From contig BPGK01000001.1 in assembly GCA_026002995.1 (NCBI GenBank), forward strand, positions 620,001 through 684,000: 64,000 nt of DNA. The letters are read 5' to 3'. The notes beneath the pieces were generated by a model that saw nothing but the letters and a program-made list of their open reading frames with translations, searched no databases and was not told the origin of the DNA. The DNA is from Gaiellaceae bacterium. Its GTDB lineage: Bacteria; Actinomycetota; Thermoleophilia; Gaiellales; Gaiellaceae. Shown piece by piece: positions 24,207 through 32,198 of the stretch. Numbering within the stretch: the stretch's first letter is position 1; every line of letters starts with the position of its first letter. The position numbers and the translations under genes were made by a program.

Positions 24207-25000
24207 TCGCGATGAGGTCGAAGACCCTTCCACTGGTCGTCCTGGTCGGCGCCCTTGCCGCACTCGTTGCCAGCGTCGGCTGGGCCGCCACCCGAGACGG
24301 CGACAACGGCTGGACGATGATGCGCTACGGCGCGGCGGGGATGATGGGCTACGCCGCCGACGGCGGGGAGCGCGTGCTTGGCCTCGCCGACGCGAAGCTG
24401 CAGGCGCAGCGCTTCGCCGACCGCCTCGACCTCGAGGTGGGCGAGGTGATGCGGTTCACGAATCACTACTACGCCGAGCTCGAGGAGCGAGATGGAACGC
24501 CGGCGACCGAGGTCCTCGTCGACCCCGAGACCGGCAACGTCTATCTCGAGTACGGGCCCGCGATGATGTGGAACACGCGCTACGGGATGATGAGCGACTT
24601 CCGCCTCCGCGGCTCCGAGGGGATGATGGGCGGCGGCATGATGGGCGGCGGTTCCACGGGCGGCATGATGAGCAACGGTTCCGCCGGCGGGATGATGGGC
24701 GGCGGCATGATGGGCGGCTCCGGCGGCATGATGGGCGGCAGCTACGCCGACCCGACTTGGACGCCCGGCGCCACGACCGGCGCCGTCTCGGCCGCGAAGG
24801 CCCGGGCCCTCGCGACTCGCTGGCTCGATCGTCAGGGCGGCAACGTGACGGCCGGCGAACCGGAAGCGTTTCCCGGGTACTACACGCTGCACGTGCTCCG
24901 GAATGGCCGCATTGCCGGAATGCTGTCGGTAAACGCGGCGACCGGGACGGTCTGGAGCCACTGGTGGCACGGCCGCTTCGTCTCGATGCTGGAGGCCTGA
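24203..25000 (+). CDS. exported Met-rich protein with PepSY-like flanks
   Basis: A 265-residue protein. An N-terminal signal or anchor (about 9-29) is followed by WTMMRYGAAGMMGY and a PepSY-like block ending TEVLVDPETGNVYLEYGP. Residues 141-180 hold six MM pairs in a Gly/Ser matrix. A second PepSY-like block (KARALATRWLDRQGG, HVLRNGRIAGMLSVN) closes the chain. Met-rich stretches like this bind Cu(I) outside the cytoplasm. GTG at 24203 overlaps the SHOCT stop; ATG at 24212 is an alternative. Placed before a two-component pair, it may serve as copper sink or sensor partner. Confidence 0.75.
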   Translation: MIAMRSKTLPLVVLVGALAALVASVGWAATRDGDNGWTMMRYGAAGMMGYAADGGERVLGLADAKLQAQRFADRLDLEVGEVMRFTNHYYAELEERDGTPATEVLVDPETGNVYLEYGPAMMWNTRYGMMSDFRLRGSEGMMGGGMMGGGSTGGMMSNGSAGGMMGGGMMGGSGGMMGGSYADPTWTPGATTGAVSAAKARALATRWLDRQGGNVTAGEPEAFPGYYTLHVLRNGRIAGMLSVNAATGTVWSHWWHGRFVSMLEA

Positions 25001-25004
25001 TCGG

Positions 25005-25700
25005 GTGAGCGGGCCTCGTCCGTTGGCGCTCGTCGTCGACGACGAGGCTCCGCTCGCGGCTCTCGTCCGCTCCTATCTCGAACGCGAGGGGTTCGAGGTC
25101 GAGACCGCGGGCGACGGCGAGACAGGCGTCCGGCTCGCTCGCGAGCGCCGGCCCGACGTCATCCTCCTCGACCTCATGCTGCCCGGGATCGACGGGATCG
25201 AGGCGTGCCGGCAGATCCGCACGTTCAGCGACGCGTACGTCCTCATGCTCACGGCGAAGGCCGAGGAGGTGGACAAGATCGTCGGCCTCGCGACGGGCGC
25301 GGACGACTACGTCACGAAGCCGTTCTCGCCCGGCGAGCTCGTCGCCCGCGTGCGCGCGCTGATGCGACGACCCCGCGAAGGCCCGACGCCGTCTCTCACG
25401 GTCAAGCGTTTCGGCGACCTCGAGGTCGATCCACTTGCCCGTGAGGTGCGCAGGGGCGGCGAGCCCGTCGAGCTCACCCGGCTCGAGTTCGCGCTCCTGG
25501 ACGTGCTCTCGGAGGAGCCCCGGGTCGCCTTCAGCCGGGACCAGCTCGTCGAGCGCGTATGGGGACCGTGGTTCGGCGACGATCACGTGGTCGACGTGCA
25601 CATCGCCAACCTGCGCCGTAAGCTCGGAGACGACGCGCGCGTCGGCCGATATATCCGCACGGTCCGCGGCGTCGGCTACCGGATGGGGCTCGGCGAGTGA
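25005..25700 (+). CDS. OmpR/PhoB-family response regulator (second system)
   Basis: A 231-residue regulator: receiver with VDDEAP, the acceptor Asp in VILLDLMLPGIDG, MLTAKAEEVD and YVTKPFSPGELV; the DNA-binding winged helix contains FSRDQLVERVWG and VHIANLRRKLGDD and ends in VRGVGYRMG. The GTG start is 4 bp after the Met-rich gene stop, and its stop overlaps the kinase start (GTGA). The recognition helix differs from that at 21464-22162, so it may bind a related but distinct site such as the TTGAC box upstream. Confidence 0.9.
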   Translation: MSGPRPLALVVDDEAPLAALVRSYLEREGFEVETAGDGETGVRLARERRPDVILLDLMLPGIDGIEACRQIRTFSDAYVLMLTAKAEEVDKIVGLATGADDYVTKPFSPGELVARVRALMRRPREGPTPSLTVKRFGDLEVDPLAREVRRGGEPVELTRLEFALLDVLSEEPRVAFSRDQLVERVWGPWFGDDHVVDVHIANLRRKLGDDARVGRYIRTVRGVGYRMGLGE

Positions 25701-26797
25701 GACGCCTTCGCCGCAGCCTGACCGCGAAGTTGCTCGCGGCGCAGATCCTCGTGATCATCGCCGGCAGCGCGACGCTGGTGCTCGTCGCGCTCGCGGTCGC
25801 CCCGGGCCTCTTTCACGAGCACGTGCGCGAAGCCCTCGGCATCGTTCCCGAGGACGTCTCCCGTCACCTCGACGAGGCGTTCGAGGACGCGGTGCTCGTC
25901 TCGCTGGCGATCGCGATCGGAGCTGCTGCAGTGACAGCCGCGGTCGCTAGCGGCTTCCTCGCCGTCAGGATCGTGCGCCCCATCCGCGCCTTGGCCGAGG
26001 CGTCCCAACGGATTGCACGCGGAGCGTACGGCTCTCGCGTGCCTACCGGCGGCTCCGACGAGCTCGCGGTCCTCGCCTCGTCGTTCAACGAGATGGCGGT
26101 CTCGCTCGAGACCGCCGAACGCCGCCGGCGCGAGCTCCTCTCCGACGTCGCCCACGAGCTGCGAACGCCCCTGGCGACGATCGAGGGCTACGTCGAAGGG
26201 CTGCGGGACGGCGTGGTCGCACCCGAGGCGCCGACGTGGGCGCTCCTTGCGTCCGAGACCGGACGCCTCCGGCGTCTGGTGGACGACCTCCAGCTCGTCT
26301 CGCTGGCAGAGGAGCGGCAGCTCGACCTCCGGACCGTCGAGGTCGATCCTGCCTCGCTCGTCGAGGACGCCGTTCGCGCTGCTGCTCCTGCCTACGAGGC
26401 CAAAGGTGTCTGGCTCGGGACGACGGCCGAGCCGCGCCTCCCAGTCGTCGCCGTCGACACCGACCGCATCGGAGAGGTGCTCGCCAATCTGCTCGAGAAC
26501 GCGCTGCGACACACGCCCGCCGGTGGTCGCGTCGACGTCCGCGCCGAGCACCGTGGGAGCGACGTCGAGCTTGCGGTCTCGGACACGGGCGAGGGTATCG
26601 CCCCCGAGCACCTCGAGCGACTGTTCGAGCGCTTCTATCGGGCCGATCCGGCGCGCAGCCGAGAAACCGGCGGCAGCGGGATCGGGCTCACGATCGCCCG
26701 CGCGATCACCGAGGCCCACGGCGGACGCCTTCGAGCCGAGAGCGATGGCCCAGGCCGGGGAGCGCGCTTCGTCCTGTCGCTGCCGGCGGCGCGCTGA
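25697..26797 (+). CDS. two-component sensor histidine kinase (second system)
   Basis: A 366-residue kinase. Two helices (about 14-35 and 66-92) flank a short extracytoplasmic loop of about 30 residues, too small for a separate sensor fold. HAMP follows, then HisKA with SDVAHELRTPLATIEGY, and the ATPase with NLLENALRHTP, DTGEGIAPEHL and GGSGIGLTIA. The GTG start overlaps the regulator stop. With so short a loop it may sense within the membrane or through a partner such as the Met-rich protein. Confidence 0.9.
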   Translation: MRRLRRSLTAKLLAAQILVIIAGSATLVLVALAVAPGLFHEHVREALGIVPEDVSRHLDEAFEDAVLVSLAIAIGAAAVTAAVASGFLAVRIVRPIRALAEASQRIARGAYGSRVPTGGSDELAVLASSFNEMAVSLETAERRRRELLSDVAHELRTPLATIEGYVEGLRDGVVAPEAPTWALLASETGRLRRLVDDLQLVSLAEERQLDLRTVEVDPASLVEDAVRAAAPAYEAKGVWLGTTAEPRLPVVAVDTDRIGEVLANLLENALRHTPAGGRVDVRAEHRGSDVELAVSDTGEGIAPEHLERLFERFYRADPARSRETGGSGIGLTIARAITEAHGGRLRAESDGPGRGARFVLSLPAAR

Positions 26798-26832
26798 CGT
26801 CGCTCCTGGAGCGACTCGCGACCGGGCGCCGG

Positions 26833-26886
26833 TTCATCAGATCAGCAGAACTGGTTCACCGGACCTTCACGGTGGAAAGCGATCCT
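26833..26886 (+). promoter_or_regulatory. promoter I: four-repeat box
   Basis: Half-sites TTCAT (26833), AGCAG (26844), TTCAC (26855) and TTCAC (26866) are in exact 11-bp register. After 10 bp comes GATCCT (26881-26886). It drives the USP-like gene, with start of transcription about 24 nt before the ATG. Confidence 0.8.
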
Positions 26887-26916
26887 CGGTTCGTCTTCGA
26901 GGAAAGGAGACGCACC

Positions 26917-27336
26917 ATGACACGCGTCGTTTGCGGGATCGGCGAGTCGCCGGCCACACTCGATGCCGTCCCCGCCGCCGTCGACTTCTGTCGCGAGACC
27001 GGCGCCGAGCTCGAGCTCGTCGGGCTGGTCAAGGACACGCTGTCCGATTCGACGCGGTCGGGCGCCGGGAACAAGGTCGCTCGATACAAGCAGGTCAAGT
27101 TCGAGCTCGACAGGGCGGCCGAGGTGATCCGCGAGGCCGGCTTCTCCCCCGAGATCGTCGTTCGCGCGGGGGATGCGCCGAGCGGGTTGATCCGAGAGGC
27201 GCAGGCTGTCGGGGCTGACGACATCTTCTACGTGAGCACCCGCGGTCGCATCCGGTCGGCGCTCACGGGCAAGCCCCGTGCCGAGCTCGTGCACGTCGCG
27301 CTCGCGGCAGAGACGTCGCTCGCCGAGGCTGCATGA
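26917..27336 (+). CDS. universal stress protein-like protein
   Basis: A 139-residue single-domain protein. MTRVVCGIGESPATLDAVPAA opens an alpha/beta fold with a conserved Asp, and the C-terminus has VGADDIFYVSTRGRIRSALTGK, near the place of the USP nucleotide motif, but the full GxxG-x9-G(S/T) is not clear. It may not bind ATP. AAAGGAGA precedes the ATG. It is monocistronic between promoter I and the hairpin at 27356-27392. Confidence 0.7.
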   Translation: MTRVVCGIGESPATLDAVPAAVDFCRETGAELELVGLVKDTLSDSTRSGAGNKVARYKQVKFELDRAAEVIREAGFSPEIVVRAGDAPSGLIREAQAVGADDIFYVSTRGRIRSALTGKPRAELVHVALAAETSLAEAA

Positions 27337-27355
27337 GCGGCAGAACGCAAGCTCC

Positions 27356-27392
27356 CGCTCCCTCGGCCGGCGAACGTCGCACCGAGGGAGCG
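27356..27392 (+). terminator. hairpin terminator after the USP gene
   Basis: An 11-bp stem, CGCTCCCTCGG with CCGAGGGAGCG, encloses a 15-nt loop. It lies 20 bp after the stop. No T-run follows, as is common in high-GC bacteria. Confidence 0.75.
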
Positions 27393-27463
27393 TGAGCCGC
27401 TCATCGAACGGGTCAGTCCCCGATCCGTAGAAATCACGGATCTTTGGTCCGGGCGCGCCGAGT

Positions 27464-27495
27464 TTCACGGCTCCTTCAAACGCCGTGGCGACTTT
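27464..27495 (+). promoter_or_regulatory. promoter J: two-repeat box, leaderless
   Basis: TTCAC (27464) and TTCAA (27475) are 11 bp apart. Ten bases later is GACTTT (27490-27495), then six bases, then the GTG of the glutaredoxin. The geometry is identical to promoter F. Confidence 0.7.
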
Positions 27496-27501
27496 ACGGC
27501 C

Positions 27502-27750
27502 GTGAGTGACCTGGTCCTCGTCGTCAGCGCCGACTGCCGCCTGTGCGACAGAGCGCGCGCCTTGCTCACCCGTCTCGGACATTCGTTCCGCGAGGTTGAC
27601 CTCGCCGACGACGAGGCGGGCGACCTCGCGCGCCGCGGAGTCCCGGTTGTCTTCTTCCCCGTTCTTGTCGACGGCGAGCGAGTCGTCGCCTACGGCGACA
27701 TCTCGGAAGAAGAGCTACGACGTGCCCTGCCGGCGGAGAGCCCCGCCTGA
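27502..27750 (+). CDS. glutaredoxin-like thioredoxin-fold protein
   Basis: An 82-residue protein with the redox motif C12-RL-C15 after a beta strand (SDLVLVVSADCRLC), the cis-Pro region RRGVPVVFFPVLV and a final helix. It resembles the DUF836/glutaredoxin family that reduces disulfides or iron-sulfur partners in the cytoplasm. The GTG start lies six bases after a -10, so it is probably leaderless. It leads a thiol operon whose next gene encodes the CcdA-type thiol transporter. Confidence 0.82.
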   Translation: MSDLVLVVSADCRLCDRARALLTRLGHSFREVDLADDEAGDLARRGVPVVFFPVLVDGERVVAYGDISEEELRRALPAESPA

Positions 27751-28589
27751 TGGACGCCCTTCTTGCCGGCTCGCTCGCCGCTGCCTTCGCCGCCGGCCTC
27801 GTCGCCTTCTTCGCCCCCTGCTGCGCGGGCGTAATGCTGCCGACCTATCTCGCCGCCGTTTCCGGCGGCAGCCGCTTCCGGGTTGCGCGCCTGTCGGCGC
27901 TCTACGTCGCTGGCGTCGCAGCCGTCGTGCTGCCGATCACGCTCGGCGTGAGCGCGCTTGCGGCGTTCGTCAGCGACTGGCACGCGCAGCTCTTCGTCCT
28001 CGGCGGGGTGATGATGCTCGCAGTCGCCGTGGCCCTCTGGCGCGGCACGATGCTCCCGGCGAAGGTTCCGAAGCCGGCCCTCACCGGCTCGGCGCTCTCG
28101 GTGTTTGCTCTCGGCGCCTTCTCGGGGGCGGCGACCGCCTGCTGTGCACCTGTCCTTGCCGGCGCCGTCGCGCTGTCCGCGACGACCGCGGACATCGCCG
28201 GCGGCCTCCTCCTCGGCGCCGCCTACGTCACCGGCCTCGTCGCGCCGCTCGTGCCGCTCGCGCTGCTCGCCGGCCGAGTCCACGAGCGCGTCCGCGATCC
28301 CAGGCTGACACTCCATCTCGGGGGCTACGCGAAGCGCCTGACAGTCTCGCGTCTTGCGGGCAGCGCCCTCTTCGCCGGCTTCGGTCTCCTCTTCATCGGG
28401 CTTGCGCTGACGGGCAACTCCGACACGGCGCCGTCGTTCCAGGAGACGCTCGGCCTCTGGGCACGCCGGATCGGCGCCTACGTCGACGACGTGCCGAACC
28501 TCGTTGCCTTCCCCCTTCTGGCCGCGGTGCTCGCGGCCTTCGCCTTCGCAGTCATCCGGAAAGGACGTGAGACCCGTGAGCAAGCATGA
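27750..28589 (+). CDS. CcdA/DsbD-type thiol-disulfide membrane transporter
   Basis: A 279-residue membrane protein. Helix 1 contains FFAPCCAGVMLP and helix 4 contains GAATACCAPVLAG, the paired cysteine-proline motifs of CcdA/DsbD proteins that carry electrons across the membrane to extracytoplasmic thioredoxin-like partners. It has about seven helices. The ATG shares a base with the glutaredoxin stop (TGATG). The following redoxin is a likely electron acceptor. Confidence 0.88.
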   Translation: MDALLAGSLAAAFAAGLVAFFAPCCAGVMLPTYLAAVSGGSRFRVARLSALYVAGVAAVVLPITLGVSALAAFVSDWHAQLFVLGGVMMLAVAVALWRGTMLPAKVPKPALTGSALSVFALGAFSGAATACCAPVLAGAVALSATTADIAGGLLLGAAYVTGLVAPLVPLALLAGRVHERVRDPRLTLHLGGYAKRLTVSRLAGSALFAGFGLLFIGLALTGNSDTAPSFQETLGLWARRIGAYVDDVPNLVAFPLLAAVLAAFAFAVIRKGRETREQA

Positions 28590-29271
28590 GAACCCCCGCG
28601 CGGGGAGGCGCCCGCGCCCGGTGAAGGCCCCGAAGCAGCGCAAGGAGCCGAAGCGGTTTCCTTGGAAGGCGACCGCGATCGCCGCCACCATCCTCGCCCT
28701 GGTCGGCGCCAGCTTCGTCGTGCCGGGCCTGTTCGAGGGCGAACCCACAGCGCAGACGGCGGGCGGGCACCAGATGGCGCTCGGAGACGGCGATGGGCCC
28801 GATGTCGGCAGCCGTATCTCCTTCGCCGAGCGCGACGTCGTCGACGGTCGCGAGATCTCGTCGCGGAGCCTGCGCGGGAAGAGGACGCTCCTCTTCTTCT
28901 CCGAGGGTGTCATGTGCCAGGCGTGCTTCGAGCAGATCCGGGACATCGAGAGCGTGGGCAGCGAGCTCGAGAAGCGGGGGATCGGACTCGTCTCGATCAC
29001 GCCCGATTCCGAAGAGGCCTTGCGAGAGGCGGTCAGCCAGTACGGGATCTCGACGCCGATGATCTCGGACGAGGACCGGGACATGTCCATGGCCTTCGAC
29101 ACGCTCGGTCGCGGCATGCACTCGGACACGCCCGGGCACGCCTTCGTCCTCCTCGACGGGACCGGCAAGGTCGTGTGGCGGCGCGACTACTGGCTCGATC
29201 CCTACCGAACGATGTACGTCGAGCCCGCGACCCTGCTCGCGGATCTCGCAGATGCCGCTCAGGACACGTAA
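28576..29271 (+). CDS. membrane-anchored redoxin (AhpC/TSA/TlpA-like)
   Basis: A 231-residue protein from the GTG at 28576, overlapping CcdA by 14 bp. A basic cytosolic tail and one helix (ATAIAATILALVGASFVVPG, about residues 34-53) lead to an extracytoplasmic thioredoxin fold. The redox motif is MCQAC within LLFFSEGVMCQACFEQ, a CxxC. The rest (GIGLVSITPDSEEALREAV, STPMISDEDR) fits peroxiredoxin/TlpA proteins. It probably receives electrons from CcdA. Confidence 0.82.
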   Translation: MSKHENPRAGRRPRPVKAPKQRKEPKRFPWKATAIAATILALVGASFVVPGLFEGEPTAQTAGGHQMALGDGDGPDVGSRISFAERDVVDGREISSRSLRGKRTLLFFSEGVMCQACFEQIRDIESVGSELEKRGIGLVSITPDSEEALREAVSQYGISTPMISDEDRDMSMAFDTLGRGMHSDTPGHAFVLLDGTGKVVWRRDYWLDPYRTMYVEPATLLADLADAAQDT

Positions 29272-29294
29272 CCACCAACTCGAAAGGAGAGTCC

Positions 29295-29543
29295 ATGTCA
29301 CGCCTCATCCCGACAGCTGCATCGCTGACCGCCGCGGGAGCGCTCGCTCTCGCGCTCGGAGGCAACGCGCTTGGCGCGCCGAGTCCCTCCGCCGACTTCG
29401 GCCAGCACGCCGCGACGTGCGCCCAGGAGCACGTCGGTCAGCGCGAAGGCGCGCCGAGCGTCACCTGCACGCACGACGGTTTGGAAATGACCTTCCCCAC
29501 CTTCGGGGCAATGGTCCAGCACATGAGGGACCACCATGGCTAG
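29295..29543 (+). CDS. small secreted Cys/His protein
   Basis: An 82-residue protein with a signal peptide (about 1-28) and a mature part with C42, C59 and a histidine-rich end (C59THDGLEMTF...VQHMRDHHG). The spacing C-x-H...H-x3-HH could bind zinc or copper. No family is recognised. AAAGGAGA precedes the ATG. Its stop overlaps the start of the beta-propeller gene by 8 bp, so the two are cotranscribed. Confidence 0.7.
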   Translation: MSRLIPTAASLTAAGALALALGGNALGAPSPSADFGQHAATCAQEHVGQREGAPSVTCTHDGLEMTFPTFGAMVQHMRDHHG

Positions 29544-30639
29544 GCGCACCCTTCTGCTCCTGGCCGGTGCCGTCGCCGTGGCCGCTGCCGTCGCCGTCGC
29601 CGTCGTCGTCGCGACGGGTGGAGACGGGTCGCAGTCCGCTGCCGCGGAGCACTCCGGCGTGGTCGAGGGCACCGTCTGGGTGGCAAACGAGGACGGCGCC
29701 AGCCTGACCGCCATCGACGCCGCCCGGAACGACGTCGCCGCCACGCTGACGGGCATCGAAGGACCGCACAACCTGCAGGTGTCCCCGGATGGGAAGAACG
29801 TCTGGGCCGTCAGCGGACACGACGCGATGGCGGTCATGCTCGACGCTCGCGGGTTCCAGGTGCACGGGAGCGTTCCCACAGGCGAGGAGCCAGCGCACGT
29901 GGTCGTGACGCCGGACGGCCGCACCGCCTACACGACAAACGGTGGGGACGACACGGTGACGGCGATCGACGTCGCGACGATTAAGGCGGTGGCCACGATC
30001 CCCGTCGGGTCATACCCGCACGGAATGCGCCCGAGCCCGGACGGGAAGTGGCTGTACGTCGCGAACGCCAAGGGGACGACGCTCAGCGTCATCAACACCA
30101 GCACGAACGTGAAGGTCGCGGACGTCGAGGTCGGGCAGGGGCCCGTCCAGGTGGCGTTCTCCCCCGACGGCCGCTTCGTCTATGCCTCCCTGAACGGTGA
30201 GAACGCCGTCGCGAAGGTCGAAGTCGCGAAGCGGAAGCTCGTCGGCAAGGTCGCGGTCGGCGTTGGGCCGATCCAGACCTACGTGAGCCCCGACGGGCGC
30301 TACCTGCTCGTCGCGAACCAGGGCACCGAGGAGAGCCCGAGCAAGACGGTCTCGATCGTCGACACGGCGAGCTTCGAGGTGGTCGAGACGGTCGAGACGG
30401 GGGAGGGAGCGCACGGGGTCGTCATCGACCCGTCTAGCCGCCACGCCTACGTGACCAACATCTACGGCGACGACGTTGTCGTGATCGATCTCCTCGAGCG
30501 AAGCGTCGTGGCTCGAATTCCCGTCGGGTCGAAGCCGAACGGGATCAGCTTCTCATCACTGGCGCTCGGGCCCGAGACGGAGCAGGAGGTGGAGCTCGAC
30601 CTCGGGGACATGGGGGGCATGGACATGGGAGACGGGTAG
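29536..30639 (+). CDS. secreted YVTN-repeat beta-propeller protein
   Basis: A 367-residue protein with an N-terminal signal/anchor (about 1-27) and about seven YVTN-type repeats, each with an SPDG(K/R) turn (VSPDGKNVW, SPDGKWLYVAN, SPDGRFVYASLN, SPDGRYLLVANQ). The tail GDMGGMDMGDG is Met/Asp-rich and may bind copper. The fold is that of surface-layer or NirF-like propellers; no catalytic residues can be named. It is the last gene of the thiol operon and ends at a hairpin. Confidence 0.82.
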   Translation: MARRTLLLLAGAVAVAAAVAVAVVVATGGDGSQSAAAEHSGVVEGTVWVANEDGASLTAIDAARNDVAATLTGIEGPHNLQVSPDGKNVWAVSGHDAMAVMLDARGFQVHGSVPTGEEPAHVVVTPDGRTAYTTNGGDDTVTAIDVATIKAVATIPVGSYPHGMRPSPDGKWLYVANAKGTTLSVINTSTNVKVADVEVGQGPVQVAFSPDGRFVYASLNGENAVAKVEVAKRKLVGKVAVGVGPIQTYVSPDGRYLLVANQGTEESPSKTVSIVDTASFEVVETVETGEGAHGVVIDPSSRHAYVTNIYGDDVVVIDLLERSVVARIPVGSKPNGISFSSLALGPETEQEVELDLGDMGGMDMGDG

Positions 30640-30656
30640 ACGCGGTTCAAGCGGGT

Positions 30657-30684
30657 GGAGCGCGGGCTCGTCGGCTCGCGCTCC
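30657..30684. terminator. hairpin between convergent genes
   Basis: An 8-bp stem, GGAGCGCG with CGCGCTCC, has a 12-nt loop. It lies between the propeller gene and the convergent membrane gene and may serve both. Confidence 0.6.
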
Positions 30685-30705
30685 GCACCTGTCCGCATCC
30701 GCAGC

Positions 30706-31326
30706 TCAAGCTGCCTGTGGACGATCCGAGACCGGCGCCGGAGCGTCAGGCTGCCGTCGGGGCGAGATGCCGGCGTGAATGCGGCGCAGCACGCGCTCGA
30801 GCTCCGTCCGTGGCAGCGCAGGGTTGAGAAGAGGGCTCGCCCGCCCGTCTGTCAGGAGCTGCATGCATGCGGCCATCGCGGTCGGCTCGACGACGTTTTC
30901 AGGCTCGGCCAGAGCGTGAGCCAGCGCTGCGAGCGCCGGCGCCTGCCAGGTGACGCGGTCCACGAGGTCGACGCCGAGTCGCGAGCCGCTCGCACCTCTC
31001 AGGATCGCGGCGATCGAACGTGCAAGCGCCCGGCGGCTCTTCATCGTCGTGAGCGCCGCACCGTGGCGCTGGACATCGGGCAGGAGATATGCCTCGCGAC
31101 AGACTGCGAGCGACGCGATGATCGCTCGGCGTCGACCCGAGGTCGCGAGCGCGAGGATCGCTTCGAACGCCGCTCCCGCACCGAGGGCGAGAGCCAGGCT
31201 CGTGCCGAGGAGGGCTGCTGGGCCTGCCGCAAGCGCCGCCCCAAGGGCGACCAACGCCTGCTGCAGCGTCAGTCGCCTCAGCGAGGCGAGCTCGCTGGCG
31301 GCCTGGCTGACCGTCCGTGCGTCCAC
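30706..31326 (-). CDS. helical membrane-associated protein of unknown function
   Basis: A 206-residue protein. Two hydrophobic helices (ALVALGAALAAGPAALLG and SLALALGAGAAFEAILALA) near the N-terminus are followed by a basic, helical region with cysteines (ASLAVCREAYLLP, AACMQLLTDGR). No family is recognised. GTG at 31326 was chosen because GGAAGGGAG lies just upstream; an in-frame GTG at 31359 lacks one. It faces away from DoxX and has its own weak repeat box. Confidence 0.6.
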   Translation of the reverse strand: MDARTVSQAASELASLRRLTLQQALVALGAALAAGPAALLGTSLALALGAGAAFEAILALATSGRRRAIIASLAVCREAYLLPDVQRHGAALTTMKSRRALARSIAAILRGASGSRLGVDLVDRVTWQAPALAALAHALAEPENVVEPTAMAACMQLLTDGRASPLLNPALPRTELERVLRRIHAGISPRRQPDAPAPVSDRPQAA

Positions 31327-31367
31327 GCGATCTCCCTTCCAGCGCAAGCTCCCCGCCACCTGTGGAG

Positions 31368-31399
31368 AACCAGCGAACGCGATCCGAAGAGGTCGTGAA
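31368..31399 (-). promoter_or_regulatory. promoter K': weak leftward repeat box
   Basis: TTCAC (31399-31395) and TTCGG (31388-31384) are 11 bp apart. Ten bases on is CTGGTT (31373-31368), a poor -10. It faces the membrane gene and lies back to back with the DoxX box. Confidence 0.4.
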
Positions 31400-31409
31400 G
31401 GTGTCGCCC

Positions 31410-31441
31410 TTCACGAGATCTTCCGAACTTCTTCGCTGCCT
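31410..31441 (+). promoter_or_regulatory. promoter K: rightward repeat box of DoxX
   Basis: TTCAC (31410) and TTCCG (31421) are 11 bp apart, with the same GAGATC spacer as promoter F. The hexamer at the expected -10 place, CTGCCT (31436-31441), is weak. Confidence 0.5.
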
Positions 31442-31489
31442 CTTCGCGGGCGCCGGGGACGATGGCCAAAGAGAAAGGAGGCACGCAAG

Positions 31490-32074
31490 ATGAACGCACG
31501 GATCCCACTCCTCGGCCTTCTCGCGATCCAGGTCATCATCGGCTACGAGTGGTTCATGTCCGGGCTGACGAAGATCGTCCGCGGCGGTTTCCCCTCCGGG
31601 CTCGCGGACGAGCTGACCGAGAAGTCCGAAGGGGCGGCCTCGTGGTACGTGAGCTTCCTCGACTCGGTCGTGATCCCGAACGGCTCGACGTTCGGCGTCG
31701 TGATCATCCTGGGCGAGCTGGCGGTCGGCGCCGCGCTCATCGTCGCCGCCGCCCTGTGGGCGTTCCGCTGGGAGGCGCTCGCGTCGAGAGGTCGCACGGC
31801 CGTCGTCGCAGCGACTGCTCTGGCGGCGCTCGGCGGCATCTTCATGAACGTCAACTTCCACCTCGCCAACGGCTCGGCGCACCCGTGGCTGATCCCGGGC
31901 GAAGGCTTCGACGAGGGCGTCGACCTCGACAGCCTCATGCCGGCGATCCAGCTCGTGCTCGCTACCGTGGCCGCCGTCACGTGGGCGAAGCTGCCCCGAG
32001 GGGCCGAAACGACAGAGGACGTCGTCCGGCACGCGAAGCAAGCGGCCCGTCGCGAGAGCGCGGGGGTCGCCTAG
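31490..32074 (+). CDS. DoxX-family membrane protein
   Basis: A 194-residue protein with four helices. The start IPLLGLLAIQVIIGYEWFMSGLTKI matches DoxX proteins, which include a subunit-like group of thiosulfate:quinone oxidoreductase and proteins tied to redox stress. HLANGSAHPWLI lies in the loop between helices 3 and 4. The ATG at 31490 has GAAAGGAGG 8 bases upstream. It probably acts in quinone- or thiol-linked redox chemistry; the substrate is unknown. Confidence 0.82.
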   Translation: MNARIPLLGLLAIQVIIGYEWFMSGLTKIVRGGFPSGLADELTEKSEGAASWYVSFLDSVVIPNGSTFGVVIILGELAVGAALIVAAALWAFRWEALASRGRTAVVAATALAALGGIFMNVNFHLANGSAHPWLIPGEGFDEGVDLDSLMPAIQLVLATVAAVTWAKLPRGAETTEDVVRHAKQAARRESAGVA

Positions 32075-32127
32075 CGATGTCGGCCGATGTCTCGGGTGCG
32101 AGGCATGGGCAGGACTGTCGTACGCGA

Positions 32128-32159
32128 TTCACGGGTTCTTCACAGCGGCGGCCTAGCCT
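32128..32159 (+). promoter_or_regulatory. promoter L: two-repeat box of the secreted cupredoxin
   Basis: TTCAC (32128) and TTCAC (32139) are 11 bp apart. Ten bases later is TAGCCT (32154-32159), the best -10 of the set. Confidence 0.75.
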
Positions 32160-32198
32160 CACCGCTCGTCGTGTAGGCCTCGAGTCCAGGAGGGATCC

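Noticed and set aside
24621-24741. The repeated GGCATGATGGGC-like DNA as a CRISPR or tandem-repeat array
   Set aside because: The repeats are short and in frame with a protein whose flanks are coding; they encode MMGG units.
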